A stretch of DNA of 64,000 bases from Rossellomorea pakistanensis (GCF_016908495.1 NZ_JAFBDZ010000001.1:1488001-1552000), one strand, 5' to 3'; counted from the stretch's first letter, positions 8,625 to 18,461 are shown. Translations and numbers: made by a program. Notes: a model not told the origin generated them from the sequence alone.

Positions 8625-9833
8625 TTATAATAGATCCTCAAAATCATGAAAAGCTTTCATTTCTGCCGCTCCTAAATCCAGAGTTTCCGTACCTTCAACA
8701 GCTTTTTGAATAAGTGAATCGAAGTCAACAAAACTCTCATAATACTCAACTTTTTCTTTCTTAGGTTTTGTTTTTGGAGTCGGTGGTGTAAAAATAGTAC
8801 AACAATCTTCGTAGGGAAGAATGGAAATATCGTGTGTATCTATTTTCTGGGCAATATCAATAATCTCTAATTTATCGTGAGCAATTAAAGGACGAAGTAT
8901 TGGCGTACTGGTAATATCATTAATGGCAAACATACTTTCAAGTGTTTGGCTTGCGACTTGTCCTAGACTCTCGCCTGTGACTATGGCAAGGCCATTATTT
9001 TTTATTCGAATTTCATCCGCAATCCTTAGCATCATTCTGCGAGTGGATGTCATTGTATAGTTTTCAGGCACTTGACCATGAATAACTGTTTGAATTTCAG
9101 TAAAGGGAACAATGTGTAACCGAACCTTCCCACTAAAGACTGATAATTTTCTAGCAAGGTCCATTACTTTTTGCTTTGCTCTTTCTGATGTATATGGGGG
9201 GCTATGAAAATGAACCGCTTCTATATCCACGCCTCTCTTCATTGTTAAATAGCCCGCTACAGGACTGTCTATGCCTCCTGAAAGCATCAGCATTGCTTTT
9301 CCGCTTGTCCCAACAGGCATTCCTGTTGCCCCTGGAATTACTTCATTTGAAAGATACACGCCTTCTTTTCTTACTTCAACATTTATATTGATATCTGGAT
9401 TTCTGACATCGACCGTAAGATCTTCAGTATTTCTTAAGATATAGGATCCCAATCGATAATTGATCTCGTTCGTATCATATTCAAATGATTTATCTGCTCT
9501 ACGTGCAGAGACTTTAAAAGTTTGATTGCGTTTTAGTGTTTTCTTCATCAGCTCTAATGCAGCTTTTTTCATTGCATCTATATCTTTATCAACCTTTACG
9601 ACTGGACTAAAGGACTGAATACCAAAAACAGGTTTTAACCTCTCTATCACTTTATCTGCATCTGCATCACGTAATAAAATATGCAATCTATCTCTGTTTG
9701 CATTAATCTGGATATTACCGAGATCCTTTAATACTTCCAATATATTCTCTCTAAGCTTTTTGATAAAAAGCTTTCTGTTTCGACCTTTTGTTGAAATTTC
9801 ACCATACCGGATTAATATGCGTTCATACATCAT
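8625..9833 (-). CDS. thiI: tRNA 4-thiouridine synthetase ThiI
   Basis: Sulfurtransferase of 402 residues that makes 4-thiouridine at tRNA position 8 (and feeds thiazole synthesis in some bacteria). Order: ferredoxin-like N-terminus (RYGEISTKGRNRKLF), THUMP domain to about residue 165, then the PP-loop ATP-binding motif LMLSGGIDSPVAGYL near residue 185. It lacks the C-terminal rhodanese domain of the E. coli enzyme, as usual in Bacillus; the CC pair in LPYEDCCTIFTPP may be involved in catalysis. Its ATG overlaps the stop of the cysteine desulfurase gene by four bases, indicating translational coupling with the sulfur donor. Confidence 0.95.
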   Translation of the reverse strand: MMYERILIRYGEISTKGRNRKLFIKKLRENILEVLKDLGNIQINANRDRLHILLRDADADKVIERLKPVFGIQSFSPVVKVDKDIDAMKKAALELMKKTLKRNQTFKVSARRADKSFEYDTNEINYRLGSYILRNTEDLTVDVRNPDININVEVRKEGVYLSNEVIPGATGMPVGTSGKAMLMLSGGIDSPVAGYLTMKRGVDIEAVHFHSPPYTSERAKQKVMDLARKLSVFSGKVRLHIVPFTEIQTVIHGQVPENYTMTSTRRMMLRIADEIRIKNNGLAIVTGESLGQVASQTLESMFAINDITSTPILRPLIAHDKLEIIDIAQKIDTHDISILPYEDCCTIFTPPTPKTKPKKEKVEYYESFVDFDSLIQKAVEGTETLDLGAAEMKAFHDFEDLL

Positions 9834-10981
9834 ACTGATCTCCTCATCACTTTGTCTAAATTAGAAATTACTTTTTTTAATGATTGGATAAAGATTATTG
9901 CCTCTTCCATTGTATTCTCAAAAGCTAAGCTTACTCTGATTGAACTATTTGCCATTTCCTCTGTTCTTCCCATTGCAAGCAATGTTCTACTTGGAATATT
10001 TTTTTTAGATGAACATGCACTAGTTGTTGAAACATAGATATCCATTTCTTCTAGAGCATGTACAATAACCTCACCTTTATAATGTTTAACTGAAAAATTA
10101 AGAATATGTGGCGCAGCGAGTGTTTCGGGAGTATGGATGCTGATTCCTTCAATTGAAGATAACTCTGTACGCAAATATTCATGAATTTCTTTTATTATTG
10201 AAACTCCCTCGCTACTTCTTTCTTTTTCAAGTCTTATTGCTTTGGCGAAAGCGACAATACCACTCGTATTTTCTGTTCCGCTTCTCACTTTTCTTTCCTG
10301 TTCTCCACCTGTTATAAGTGGTGAGAGTTGAACTCCATCACGAATATAAAGGAGTCCTGATCCCTTTAGCCCATGTAATTTATGAGCAGATATCGTACAT
10401 AAATCAATGCCAATATTTGTTAAATCAAGTTCCACCTTTCCATAGCCTTGTACATGATCGACATGAAAAAGAATTTTAGGATAGTTTTTTAGAAGCTGTC
10501 CAATTTGATCGATAGGTTGGATACTGCCTACTTCATTGTTTACATGCATCACAGAGACTAGGATCGTCTCTTCTCTGATTGCCTTTTTAAGCTCATTAGG
10601 ATCGATTACCCCATTTCCATCAACGGTGAGATAGGTAATATCAAACCCAAAATTTTTAAGTTGTTCACAAGATTCAATAATGGATGGGTGTTCAATGGAA
10701 GTAGTGATAATATGTTTTCCTCGGTTGTGATATTGAAATGCTGTTCCTTTTAAAGCTGTGTTATTAGATTCCGTTCCCCCAGAAGTGAAGTAGACTTCAT
10801 TTTCTTTTACCATAAGGATACTAGCGAATTGTGCCCTTGCTTGTTGTAAAAGTTTCTCAACCTTCCCTCCAAAGGAATGAATGGAAGAAGGATTCGCATA
10901 ATAATAATGATTCACTTTTAAAAAGGTTTCTAAAACTTCTGGGTCTGGTTTTGTAGTAGCACTATTATCGAAATAAATCAT
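9830..10981 (-). CDS. nifZ: Cysteine desulfurase (NifZ/IscS-like) partner of ThiI
   Basis: PLP-dependent cysteine desulfurase of 383 residues. The start is placed at MIYFDNSATTK, the universal N-terminus of this family, with AGGTG upstream; the 34 extra codons of the longer frame look non-coding. Motifs: YFDNSATTKPDPEV, TSGGTESNNTALKG, HVDHVQGYGK (PLP aspartate region), SAHKLHGLKGSG (Schiff-base lysine), and a loop cysteine in STTSACSSKK. In B. subtilis this protein (nifZ, ytbJ) donates persulfide sulfur to ThiI. Four-base overlap with thiI supports the same role here. Confidence 0.92.
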   Translation of the reverse strand: MIYFDNSATTKPDPEVLETFLKVNHYYYANPSSIHSFGGKVEKLLQQARAQFASILMVKENEVYFTSGGTESNNTALKGTAFQYHNRGKHIITTSIEHPSIIESCEQLKNFGFDITYLTVDGNGVIDPNELKKAIREETILVSVMHVNNEVGSIQPIDQIGQLLKNYPKILFHVDHVQGYGKVELDLTNIGIDLCTISAHKLHGLKGSGLLYIRDGVQLSPLITGGEQERKVRSGTENTSGIVAFAKAIRLEKERSSEGVSIIKEIHEYLRTELSSIEGISIHTPETLAAPHILNFSVKHYKGEVIVHALEEMDIYVSTTSACSSKKNIPSRTLLAMGRTEEMANSSIRVSLAFENTMEEAIIFIQSLKKVISNLDKVMRRSV

Positions 10982-11324
10982 GAAGGTGACACCTACTATA
11001 TAAAATTTATAATCAAAATTTGTATCATTCAAACTTAGTGAAGAAGTAATAAACATTATTGACCTTCTATTGTAAAAAAACATTCTTTAAGAATGGTGAT
11101 TACAAAACATAATGGTAACATAATTTGATTTGTGAACAAAAAGTGAAAGCTTTTTCTTTAGAAGTTTTTCTTAGAGTAATAAATCGTTTCATCTCGTTAA
11201 AAGCTAAGAGTCTTTCGCTATATATAGCCACTCATAGGCTTTCTAATTATCATAAATCATTTTATTTCCATTGATAAATTAACAGTTTTTTGTGACAATA
11301 ATAGTTGTCTGACTTCAAACGATT

Positions 11325-11339
11325 AATTATCTTAAAATA
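11325..11339 (+). promoter_or_regulatory. Possible CodY box upstream of brnQ
   Basis: AATTATCTTAAAATA matches the CodY consensus AATTTTCWGAAAATT at 12 of 15 positions. It lies about 100 bases before brnQ in the 456-base divergent gap 10982-11437, which otherwise shows only A+T-rich promoter-like sequence and no gene. CodY control of branched-chain amino acid uptake is known in B. subtilis. This is a weak, sequence-only call. Confidence 0.35.
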
Positions 11340-11437
11340 TTAAATTTTTTGATTATTTGTTTTTTCGACAATTTTTTCACAACGTATGATACTATTTATT
11401 AGGCTCATTGGAACATTTTAATTCAGGAGGTATTACC

Positions 11438-12778
11438 ATGAATGAGAAAGCGCTATCAAAAGGTCAAGTGCTTACTATAGGATTAATGCTGTTTGCCCTA
11501 TTTTTTGGTGCTGGAAATATGATTTTCCCACCTTTTCTTGGACAACAAGCTGGGGAAAATGTGTGGACAGGAATTATTGGCTTTTTAATCACTGGGGTTG
11601 GTTTACCGCTATTAGGTATAATTGCTATAGCCAGAACGGGCGGGGACTTACAAACTCTAGCTACTCGAGTTAGCCCAACTTATGGAATCATCTTCTCTGT
11701 CATTATGTATTTAGCAATCGGTCCTTTATTCGGGATCCCAAGAACGAGTACAGTCGCCTATGAAATTGGAGTTATCCCATTCTTAGCAGAAGGAACACCC
11801 AAGTATGGGTTAACATTGTTCATTTACACGATCATCTTCTTTGGGGTAACCATGTGGTTAGCAATGAACCCTTCTAAAATAGTGGACCGTATTGGGAATG
11901 TTTTGACACCTGCTCTTCTTATTATCTTAATTATTCTTGTTGTAAAAAGTATATTAACTCCTATGGGGGAGGCACAGGCACCACAGGGAGATTATATAGA
12001 AGGTCCATTCTTTAAAGGGTTCTTAGAAGGATACCTTACAATGGATACGATTGCCGCTTTAGTTTTTGGAATAGTCGTGATTAATGCTATTAAAGAAAAA
12101 GGTGTTGCTAGCCGTCATTCTTTAACGAAGGTTTGTATCACTGCAGGTATCATTGCAGCAATGTTACTAGCCCTTGTATATCTATCATTAAGTTATATCG
12201 GTGCTACTAGTGGAGGAGCGATTGGCATTAAAGATAACGGTGGTGCGATCCTTTCAGCCTCCGCGGCTCACTTGTTTGGTTCATTAGGGACAATCATTCT
12301 TGGACTAGCCATCACATTTGCATGTCTTACTACATCTATCGGGCTTGTATCAGCTTGTGCACAGTATTTCGCAAAGATTTCACCTGTCTCCTACAAGTTA
12401 CTTGTTGTTATCTTGTCAATCTTCAGTGCGATTATCGCAAATGTTGGTTTAACACAATTAATTGCTTTTTCATTACCAGTTCTTATTATTATTTACCCAT
12501 TAGCGATTGTGCTAATATTACTGTCCTTCATGCACAATTGGTTTAACGGTTATTCTACTGTATATATCGGAGCTCTTATTCCTACTGGCATTGTAAGCTT
12601 TGTAGACGGCTTAAAAACGGCTGGACTAGATGTTAGCTTTGCTACAGATACTTTAAGTTTTCTACCTTTCTTTAATGAAGGCATCGGTTGGCTTATCCCA
12701 GCCATTGTAGGAGCGATTATTGGTTTTATTCTCGCGTTAATCTTGGGAGAATCCAAAAAAGCAATTGAAGCTCGGTAA
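11438..12778 (+). CDS. brnQ: Branched-chain amino acid carrier BrnQ/BraB
   Basis: LIVCS-family sodium-coupled symporter for Leu/Ile/Val, 446 residues with about twelve membrane segments. The signature LFFGAGNMIFPPFLGQQAG is at residues 18-36, and GPLFGIPRTSTVAYEIG near 95. The chosen ATG has TCAGGAGG at proper distance; the ten extra codons upstream lack support. B. subtilis has braB at this place. It converges on ezrA through a shared terminator, and is divergent from the desulfurase operon. Confidence 0.92.
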   Translation: MNEKALSKGQVLTIGLMLFALFFGAGNMIFPPFLGQQAGENVWTGIIGFLITGVGLPLLGIIAIARTGGDLQTLATRVSPTYGIIFSVIMYLAIGPLFGIPRTSTVAYEIGVIPFLAEGTPKYGLTLFIYTIIFFGVTMWLAMNPSKIVDRIGNVLTPALLIILIILVVKSILTPMGEAQAPQGDYIEGPFFKGFLEGYLTMDTIAALVFGIVVINAIKEKGVASRHSLTKVCITAGIIAAMLLALVYLSLSYIGATSGGAIGIKDNGGAILSASAAHLFGSLGTIILGLAITFACLTTSIGLVSACAQYFAKISPVSYKLLVVILSIFSAIIANVGLTQLIAFSLPVLIIIYPLAIVLILLSFMHNWFNGYSTVYIGALIPTGIVSFVDGLKTAGLDVSFATDTLSFLPFFNEGIGWLIPAIVGAIIGFILALILGESKKAIEAR

Positions 12779-12851
12779 GACCCATATGATTTAATCTGTT
12801 AACATATAGCTAACGTTAATAAAGGACTCATTAAGTAAATAGAAAAAGCCT

Positions 12852-12891
12852 AAAAGTAAAACCCGTAGCAAATGCTACGGGTTTTACTTTT
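12852..12891. terminator. Bidirectional terminator between brnQ and ezrA
   Basis: A perfect 18-base stem (12852-12869 with 12874-12891) and four-base AAAT loop; A/T arms at the outer end let it serve both converging genes. It overlaps the last codons of ezrA. Confidence 0.93.
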
Positions 12892-14578
12892 GATCGTTAG
12901 TATATAATTCTTCCAGTTTCTTAATCACACCTGGTTCTACTTTTTCAACTGCTGTTGCCGCTTGTTCAAGCGCGCTTCGGTATTCATAATTTCTGAATGA
13001 TTCTTCTGCCGAATTTAAACTTTCAGCAAGACCTGCATCCTTGCTTCTGTATCGATTCCCATATTGAATGACCTTCTCTGTTAAAAGCACATTCTCTATT
13101 AGTTCATTCGTTTTCTCATAAAAGTGTTCCACCGTATCTATAGCTTGATCTAGATAGCTTTGAATCGACTTCATATTAAGTGGTTTCTCATTAAGTGACC
13201 TGATAACATCATCTATATTCTCTTGTGTTTGTTCCAATAGTGCACTGTAATCAGATGGGAGACCGGGTACATTACTTTTCATCACTAACCTGCTAGCTTC
13301 TGAAACCTTCTTTTTAAGCTCACCTAATTTCTCTCTTGCATCTATTTCATCTTTTCTTAATGTTTGCAGATGTTCCGTATATTGCCTTTGCTCTTCTTTA
13401 ATCCCTTCTAAAATCTGATGGATTTCTTTTAGTTCAGTCCTTAGATAAGTGAAAGCTGATTGACTTTCTCCGATTTTGACAAGAAGAATTTCATATCTTT
13501 TAAATAAAGAACTAATTTTCTTTTCAAGTTCAATTGGAATAACGAGCTCTTCATCTAACAACTGGTAACCTTGTTGAACAAAGTTGGTTTCTTGCTTTAT
13601 TACTTCATTTGCTTCTCTTATCTCTTTTAGCAGCTGTGTCGTTTTTTCTTCGTTTTGTAATACGTAATGTTTAGCGTGAACTTCCTTTTCAAGAAGATCA
13701 TATAGAATTTCAATGCTGTCTTTTATATTACTTATTCCTTCTTCAACCTCTTTGGTCTCTAATTTTTCAATATACGCAAGGTAGGATTCAATATCATCTC
13801 TGATCCTTTTTACTTCCTTTTCAATATGGAGATGATCTAAATTGTAGCCTTGAGCTTCCATTTCCTTAAAACCTGACTCGACTTCATTAAGTTGAGAAGG
13901 AATAAGAGTTTGACAATCTGTTAATAATGCAGGAATAATTTCCATATTATGTAGTAATTTATCGGACTCTTCATTAAGGATTAACACGACTTCCCTTGCC
14001 TCTAAGTAATTCCCATTTTCAGTTAAGTCATGAAAATGATCGATCTTCTCGGATAGTTCGTCCATTTTGGCTTCCATAATCTTAGCTGTTTCTCCGAAGG
14101 TATGTCGATGTGCTAACAGATGTTTTTTTCCTCTTTGAAAATCTGCCTGTAATTCCTCAATTTCAAGACGATTTTTTTCCTCGCTGCCAATTAGCTCTTT
14201 AAGTTCTTTTAGAATTTCTTCCATCTTTTCTTCTATTTTTTGAAGAGTTGACGTAATTTTGTTCTGCATTTCTTTCGCCTTATTAAAACGGAATTTATCC
14301 GTATATTCTTCGGTATCAAACAGTAGCTCCTCTACATTTGGAAGATCGACGGCGACTATTTCATCCCAACGTTGTCTCCAGCTTTCGAACATTTCTTCTG
14401 TCTGACCTGTCATGTTTAGCTGTTTAACTTTGGAAAGCTCATCAACTATGGGACGATTCATAATGTCAACTTTCCAAGCCTCTAAGCGATCGACTTCTTG
14501 GTAGTATTTTCTTCTAAAAATAAATGCGGTTATACATAAAATAATTACGAGTATAATTCCACCGATGACATATTCCAT
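12884..14578 (-). CDS. ezrA: Septation ring regulator EzrA
   Basis: Negative regulator of FtsZ-ring formation and divisome component, 564 residues (family about 560). The start is the ATG with ACAGGGGGC upstream, giving the typical short outside end MEYVIGG, one helix (IILVIILCITAFIF) and a long cytoplasmic tail. The tail is almost wholly charged coiled coil, consistent with the spectrin-like repeats of EzrA; no enzymatic motifs occur. Position between braB and hisJ matches B. subtilis. The refZ homologue, another FtsZ modulator, lies 1.1 kb away. Confidence 0.94.
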   Translation of the reverse strand: MEYVIGGIILVIILCITAFIFRRKYYQEVDRLEAWKVDIMNRPIVDELSKVKQLNMTGQTEEMFESWRQRWDEIVAVDLPNVEELLFDTEEYTDKFRFNKAKEMQNKITSTLQKIEEKMEEILKELKELIGSEEKNRLEIEELQADFQRGKKHLLAHRHTFGETAKIMEAKMDELSEKIDHFHDLTENGNYLEAREVVLILNEESDKLLHNMEIIPALLTDCQTLIPSQLNEVESGFKEMEAQGYNLDHLHIEKEVKRIRDDIESYLAYIEKLETKEVEEGISNIKDSIEILYDLLEKEVHAKHYVLQNEEKTTQLLKEIREANEVIKQETNFVQQGYQLLDEELVIPIELEKKISSLFKRYEILLVKIGESQSAFTYLRTELKEIHQILEGIKEEQRQYTEHLQTLRKDEIDAREKLGELKKKVSEASRLVMKSNVPGLPSDYSALLEQTQENIDDVIRSLNEKPLNMKSIQSYLDQAIDTVEHFYEKTNELIENVLLTEKVIQYGNRYRSKDAGLAESLNSAEESFRNYEYRSALEQAATAVEKVEPGVIKKLEELYTNDQK

Positions 14579-14863
14579 CGTAAGCCCCCTGTCCGTACAT
14601 CTTTCCACTTTAAAAATCTATGAATAAATTTTAATATTATTGTATCTTGTTCTATTTATGATACCATGTTAGCGACAATTTTTGACTATTAAATTCTAAT
14701 TTTCATAGTGGATTTGAAAAAAATATCAATAAATAGCTAATTTTAGCGAAAAAATAGGAGGATTTTTTTGTTTAAAAACGAAAAGCTGTTTTTATCAACA
14801 TTGTTGTTATTTGAAAAAGAGTTAGTTGGTTTCCGCGCCAACCAAGCTTTTTACGAAATTTAT

Positions 14864-14889
14864 GTTCTAAAATAACAATCTTTTAGAAC
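14864..14889. repeat. Perfect inverted repeat before hisJ
   Basis: GTTCTAAAA and TTTTAGAAC separated by eight bases, 28 bases before the hisJ start, in the 338-base ezrA-hisJ gap. It could be an operator or an RNA hairpin in the leader. A weaker hairpin (TTGGTT/CCAACC area, 14825-14845) lies just upstream. The half-site TTAGAACA recurs upstream of refZ at 16417-16424 in reverse orientation. Confidence 0.6.
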
Positions 14890-14916
14890 ACAGCCAAACG
14901 AAAAGAGGGATAAAAA

Positions 14917-15708
14917 TTGATTCATGACGGACATATTCACACTCCATATTGCCCACATGGTACAACCGATGCTTTTGAAAAATATATCGAAACAGCACTT
15001 AATCTAGGGTATGAACAGATGACATTTACGGAGCATGCTCCACTTCCGCAAGGATTTACGGATTCAACCCCTACAAAAGACAGTGGAATGAAATCGGAAC
15101 ATCTACAAGAATACTTTTTTAAAATTACCGAAATGAAAAATCAGTATAAAGGTCAAATCACCATCTTAGCTGGTTTGGAAGTGGATTATATTGAGGGGTT
15201 TGAAAAAGAAACAACCCAGCTATTGAATGAAGTAGGTCCAAGCTTAGACGATAGTATTCTATCAGTTCACTTTTTAAAACATAAAGACTCATGGGATTGT
15301 TTAGATTATAGTGCCGACTTTTTTGAAGGGATGATCGGCCGTTATGGTTCTCTTGAGCAAATTCACGAAAAATACTATGATACTGTCCTTCACTCAATTA
15401 AGGCAGATTTAGGTCACTATAAGCCGAAGAGAATTGGCCATATGACACTTGTTCATAAATTCAAAAAAAGATTTCCGCTACAGAAATCTTTTCAGTCTAA
15501 AGTAGATGAAATACTCTTCCTAGTCGCTAAACAGGGATTAGAGCTAGATTATAACGGCGCTGGATTCTCAAAGAGGTTTTGCCAAGATTCATACCCGCCA
15601 GAATATATTGCACAGCAGGCCCTGAAACTAAATATCCCTTTGATTTATGGCTCTGATGCACATCAAGCAAGGGACTTAGGACAAGGGAGAAATGTAATGT
15701 TAAAGTGA
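14917..15708 (+). CDS. hisJ: Histidinol-phosphatase, PHP family
   Basis: Penultimate enzyme of histidine synthesis, hydrolysing histidinol phosphate; PHP-type metal enzyme of 263 residues. The first metal motif is at the extreme N-terminus (MIHDGHIHTPYCPHG); FTEHAPLP, LAGLEVDY, and YGSDAHQA supply the other metal ligands. The start is TTG, with AAAGAGGGA seven bases upstream; no better start exists because the DGHIH motif begins at residue 4. Its last nine bases overlap the tail of the convergent regulator gene. Standing alone away from a his operon is usual in Bacillus. Confidence 0.92.
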   Translation: MIHDGHIHTPYCPHGTTDAFEKYIETALNLGYEQMTFTEHAPLPQGFTDSTPTKDSGMKSEHLQEYFFKITEMKNQYKGQITILAGLEVDYIEGFEKETTQLLNEVGPSLDDSILSVHFLKHKDSWDCLDYSADFFEGMIGRYGSLEQIHEKYYDTVLHSIKADLGHYKPKRIGHMTLVHKFKKRFPLQKSFQSKVDEILFLVAKQGLELDYNGAGFSKRFCQDSYPPEYIAQQALKLNIPLIYGSDAHQARDLGQGRNVMLK

Positions 15709-16365
15709 ATTCACTTGCATGAAATAATTTGGAGGAGAGATCTCGATATTTTTCACTAAAGTTTGATCAATCCAGCTCTCAATTGCTTCATAATACCGCT
15801 CAACAAAGTACTTTTCTTGAGGAAACAATTGCCATACTTCCCGTAAATATTGGGCATTCAAGTAGGGCATCGATAACATGGACTTTAATTGGATGATAAG
15901 AATATTTGCCGGAAGTTTAAGAAATAGTTCCTCCTCTATTCCTTGCTCAATTACTTTTTTCAAAAGGTACTTTTCCTTCATAAGATAGGAGGAAGTAATT
16001 TCCCGGACAATTTGAGAGTCTATTGACATTTCACGCCAGACGAACCTCGATAATAGGTGATGATCACTTTGGAAATATAAGATGTTTTTTATCGCGTTTT
16101 TCAAACAAAAATCTGTAGGTGACTTCCCAAGCTCATCTACCGCATTTTCTAGGCAAAGCAAATACGTCTCAAAGAATCTAGTAAAGCATTCCTCTAGTAA
16201 GCCTTGTTTCCCATGAAAATAGTAAGATATATTAGCGGAGTTCACTCTAGCTCTACTTGCAATATCTCTTACTGAGGAGCCGTCATACCCCTTTGTATTA
16301 AATAAAACAATGGCAGCATCAATAATGGCTTCTTTTGTTTTGATCGAGGTCGTCATTTTCCCCAT
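15700..16365 (-). CDS. refZ: TetR-family regulator RefZ (YttP)-like
   Basis: TetR-type DNA-binding protein of 221 residues. The HTH is at residues 24-55: DAAIVLFNTKGYDGSSVRDI then SANISYYFHGKQGLLEECF. Order next to hisJ and ytsP is that of yttP in B. subtilis, renamed refZ, a sporulation-associated DNA-binding protein that acts on FtsZ assembly near the origin. AGAGGGA precedes the ATG. Function is inferred by synteny and domain type only; a local transcription regulator is the simple alternative. The upstream gap (16366-16682) carries TGTTCTAA, shared with the hisJ inverted repeat. Confidence 0.8.
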   Translation of the reverse strand: MGKMTTSIKTKEAIIDAAIVLFNTKGYDGSSVRDIASRARVNSANISYYFHGKQGLLEECFTRFFETYLLCLENAVDELGKSPTDFCLKNAIKNILYFQSDHHLLSRFVWREMSIDSQIVREITSSYLMKEKYLLKKVIEQGIEEELFLKLPANILIIQLKSMLSMPYLNAQYLREVWQLFPQEKYFVERYYEAIESWIDQTLVKNIEISPPNYFMQVNSL

Positions 16366-16682
16366 AATATCCCTCTTTTCTTTTTAATTGCAAGGATCAT
16401 ATATTTATGATAATAATGTTCTAATAGTAATATGCGAGAGATGCCTTGTTCTGGCTAATGGTATTATATGAAAGGTACTTTTCCTACATTCATGTCAGGC
16501 TTTAGGGTTGCTGGCTACTTGCGCTAAAAAATTGAATCATTTTGACTAACATAAAGAACCTGTTATGTATGAATTCTTGGTTGCTTTCGATAATCCTTTA
16601 AGTATTTGTCGACAGTTTCTTTATGATATAGGTAGAAATTCATAGGGAATCATCTAATCTTGTAGAAATGAGGGGAATAGTC

Positions 16683-17162
16683 ATGTTTGAAGTTGAAAAA
16701 TATGAAGGTAAGCGTGAATCTAACTACGATTTAGTCATTAAACAATTAAAAGCTCTACTCGATGGAGAACCAAATGTAATCGCTAATTTAAGTAATGCAT
16801 CTGCATTATTAAACCAGTTTTTAGATCGTGTAAATTGGGTTGGGTTTTATTTAATTGACGAAGAAGAGCTTATTCTTGGACCCTTTCAAGGATTACCTGC
16901 TTGTGTCAGAATTCCTCTAGGACGAGGTGTATGTGGGACAGCCGCTAAAGAAAAGAAAACCATGCTAATAGAGGATGTACATCAATTCCCTGGTCACATT
17001 GCTTGTGATGCTGCTTCTTTATCTGAAATTGTCGTTCCAATCGTAAAAGATGGGGAGCTATTAGGCGTTCTGGACATTGATAGCCCCGAAAAAAATCGGT
17101 TTGATGAAATCGACCAACAAAAATTAGAGGAGTTTGTTGAGGCTCTAGTCAAATATCTATAA
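16683..17162 (+). CDS. msrC: Free methionine-(R)-sulfoxide reductase (GAF protein YtsP)
   Basis: Single GAF domain of 159 residues reducing free Met-R-sulfoxide. The family's three active-site cysteines are visible in order: GLPACVRIPLGRGVCGTA gives two cysteines ten residues apart, and HIACDAAS gives the third. The DIDSP motif near the C-terminus is also typical. The start ATG with ATGAGGGG upstream is preferred over a start five codons earlier. It equals ytsP of B. subtilis by position. It sits beside a methionine gamma-lyase-like gene, so two methionine-related genes converge here. Confidence 0.9.
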   Translation: MFEVEKYEGKRESNYDLVIKQLKALLDGEPNVIANLSNASALLNQFLDRVNWVGFYLIDEEELILGPFQGLPACVRIPLGRGVCGTAAKEKKTMLIEDVHQFPGHIACDAASLSEIVVPIVKDGELLGVLDIDSPEKNRFDEIDQQKLEEFVEALVKYL

Positions 17163-17203
17163 GGACCCATTTTCGAAAAAATAAGGAATGGGTTTCTCAA
17201 TTG

Positions 17204-17250
17204 AGCTGACCCATATCACCACACAAGGTGTTGATATGGGTCAGCTTTTC
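17204..17250. terminator. Bidirectional terminator, msrC / gamma-lyase
   Basis: Long stem AGCTGACCCATATCA with TGATATGGGTCAGCT enclosing an ACC/GGT extension, followed by TTTTCG on the plus side. A shorter ACCCATT/AATGGGT hairpin lies just before at 17165-17193. Confidence 0.85.
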
Positions 17251-17252
17251 GT

Positions 17253-18461
17253 TTATTTCATGATTTCTAAAGCTGGATCTAATTTCTCCAAAGCTTGATT
17301 GATGTCCTCACAAATATCTTCCCATGACTCTAGACCAACAGAAATCCTTAATAATGTATCTGAAATCCCCATTTGAGCTCTAGATTCTTCTGGTACGATA
17401 GCATGTGTCATTGTCGCTGGATGTTGAATAAGCGTCTCAGCATCACCTAAACTCACCGCAATTTTAATTAATTGAAGCTCGTTCATTAACTTCTGTGCCG
17501 TCTTTTTTGTCCCTTTTACAGTAAATGCGATAAGACCGCCTGGCTTTTTCATTTGTTTTTTCATAATTTCATAGAATGGACTCTTTGAATCTCCAGGATA
17601 GAAAACATCTTCAATCAATGGATGTTGTTGTAAAAAGTTTGCAACCCTTTCTGCATTCTCACAATGACGATCCATGCGGATAGGCAATGTCTTTAACCCT
17701 CTTAATAATAGCCAAGCATCAAATGGTGAGATTATTCCTCCAATATCCTTCTGTGTCGTCATTCTGATTTCAGCCAAACTTTCAGAGCGGCCAACAACAA
17801 GTCCTGCAATGACATCACCATGTCCTCCAATATACTTCGTAGCACTATGAACCACATAGTCACATCCAAAATCTAATGGGTTCTGTAAGTAAGGAGAGCT
17901 AAAAGTATTATCGACAACAACAGGAATCCCCTTCTTCTTTGCTACTCTTGCCACCATTTCCAAATCAATAAGACTCATCGTCGGATTTATAGGTGTCTCA
18001 ACATAGATACATGTGGTATGATCTCGAATGCAGCTTAGCAGCTCCTCTTCTGAATTCATTGAAGAGAAATCATGTTGAATATTATATTTTTCTTCCATCA
18101 GCTTTAGCAGTCCAAATGTGCAACCGTATACACCTTGCGAACATAATACATGATCATTTGATTTTGTTAAATATAATAGAACAGATGAAACCGCTGCCAT
18201 CCCTGAGCCAAAAGCCAGTGCAGATTCACCGTTTTCCAGAGCCGCCACTCTCTCTTCTAAAAACGTAACGGTTGGGTTCCCCAAGCGTGAATAGATATAG
18301 CCAGCTTCTTCACCGGCAAATCTTCTTTCCCCTTGTTCAGCTGTATCAAACGTAAATGTAGATGTTTGAAATAATGGGGGAGCTAAACTATCACGATACA
18401 ATGGTGACGAATACCCTTCATGAATGACCTTCGTTTCAAATTTTTCAAACCCCTTTGACAT
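17253..18461 (-). CDS. megL: Methionine gamma-lyase-like PLP enzyme
   Basis: Cys/Met-metabolism PLP enzyme of 402 residues. The Schiff-base lysine lies in VVHSATKYIGGHGDVI; PLP-phosphate residues are in AFGSGMAAVSS and YSRLGNPTV. The cysteine in VYGCTFGLL corresponds to the active-site cysteine typical of methionine gamma-lyase, which favours that function (methionine to methanethiol, 2-oxobutyrate and ammonia) over cystathionine beta/gamma-lyases, where this position differs. AAAGGGAGGAA precedes the chosen ATG. A consensus cre site about 190 bases upstream suggests carbon-catabolite control. It is not part of the remembered B. subtilis order. Confidence 0.82.
   Translation of the reverse strand: MSKGFEKFETKVIHEGYSSPLYRDSLAPPLFQTSTFTFDTAEQGERRFAGEEAGYIYSRLGNPTVTFLEERVAALENGESALAFGSGMAAVSSVLLYLTKSNDHVLCSQGVYGCTFGLLKLMEEKYNIQHDFSSMNSEEELLSCIRDHTTCIYVETPINPTMSLIDLEMVARVAKKKGIPVVVDNTFSSPYLQNPLDFGCDYVVHSATKYIGGHGDVIAGLVVGRSESLAEIRMTTQKDIGGIISPFDAWLLLRGLKTLPIRMDRHCENAERVANFLQQHPLIEDVFYPGDSKSPFYEIMKKQMKKPGGLIAFTVKGTKKTAQKLMNELQLIKIAVSLGDAETLIQHPATMTHAIVPEESRAQMGISDTLLRISVGLESWEDICEDINQALEKLDPALEIMK

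Noticed and set aside
9830..11083. Long N-terminal extension of the cysteine desulfurase
   Set aside because: The first 34 codons are not family-like and lack a ribosome site; the MIYFDNSAT start is the conserved one.
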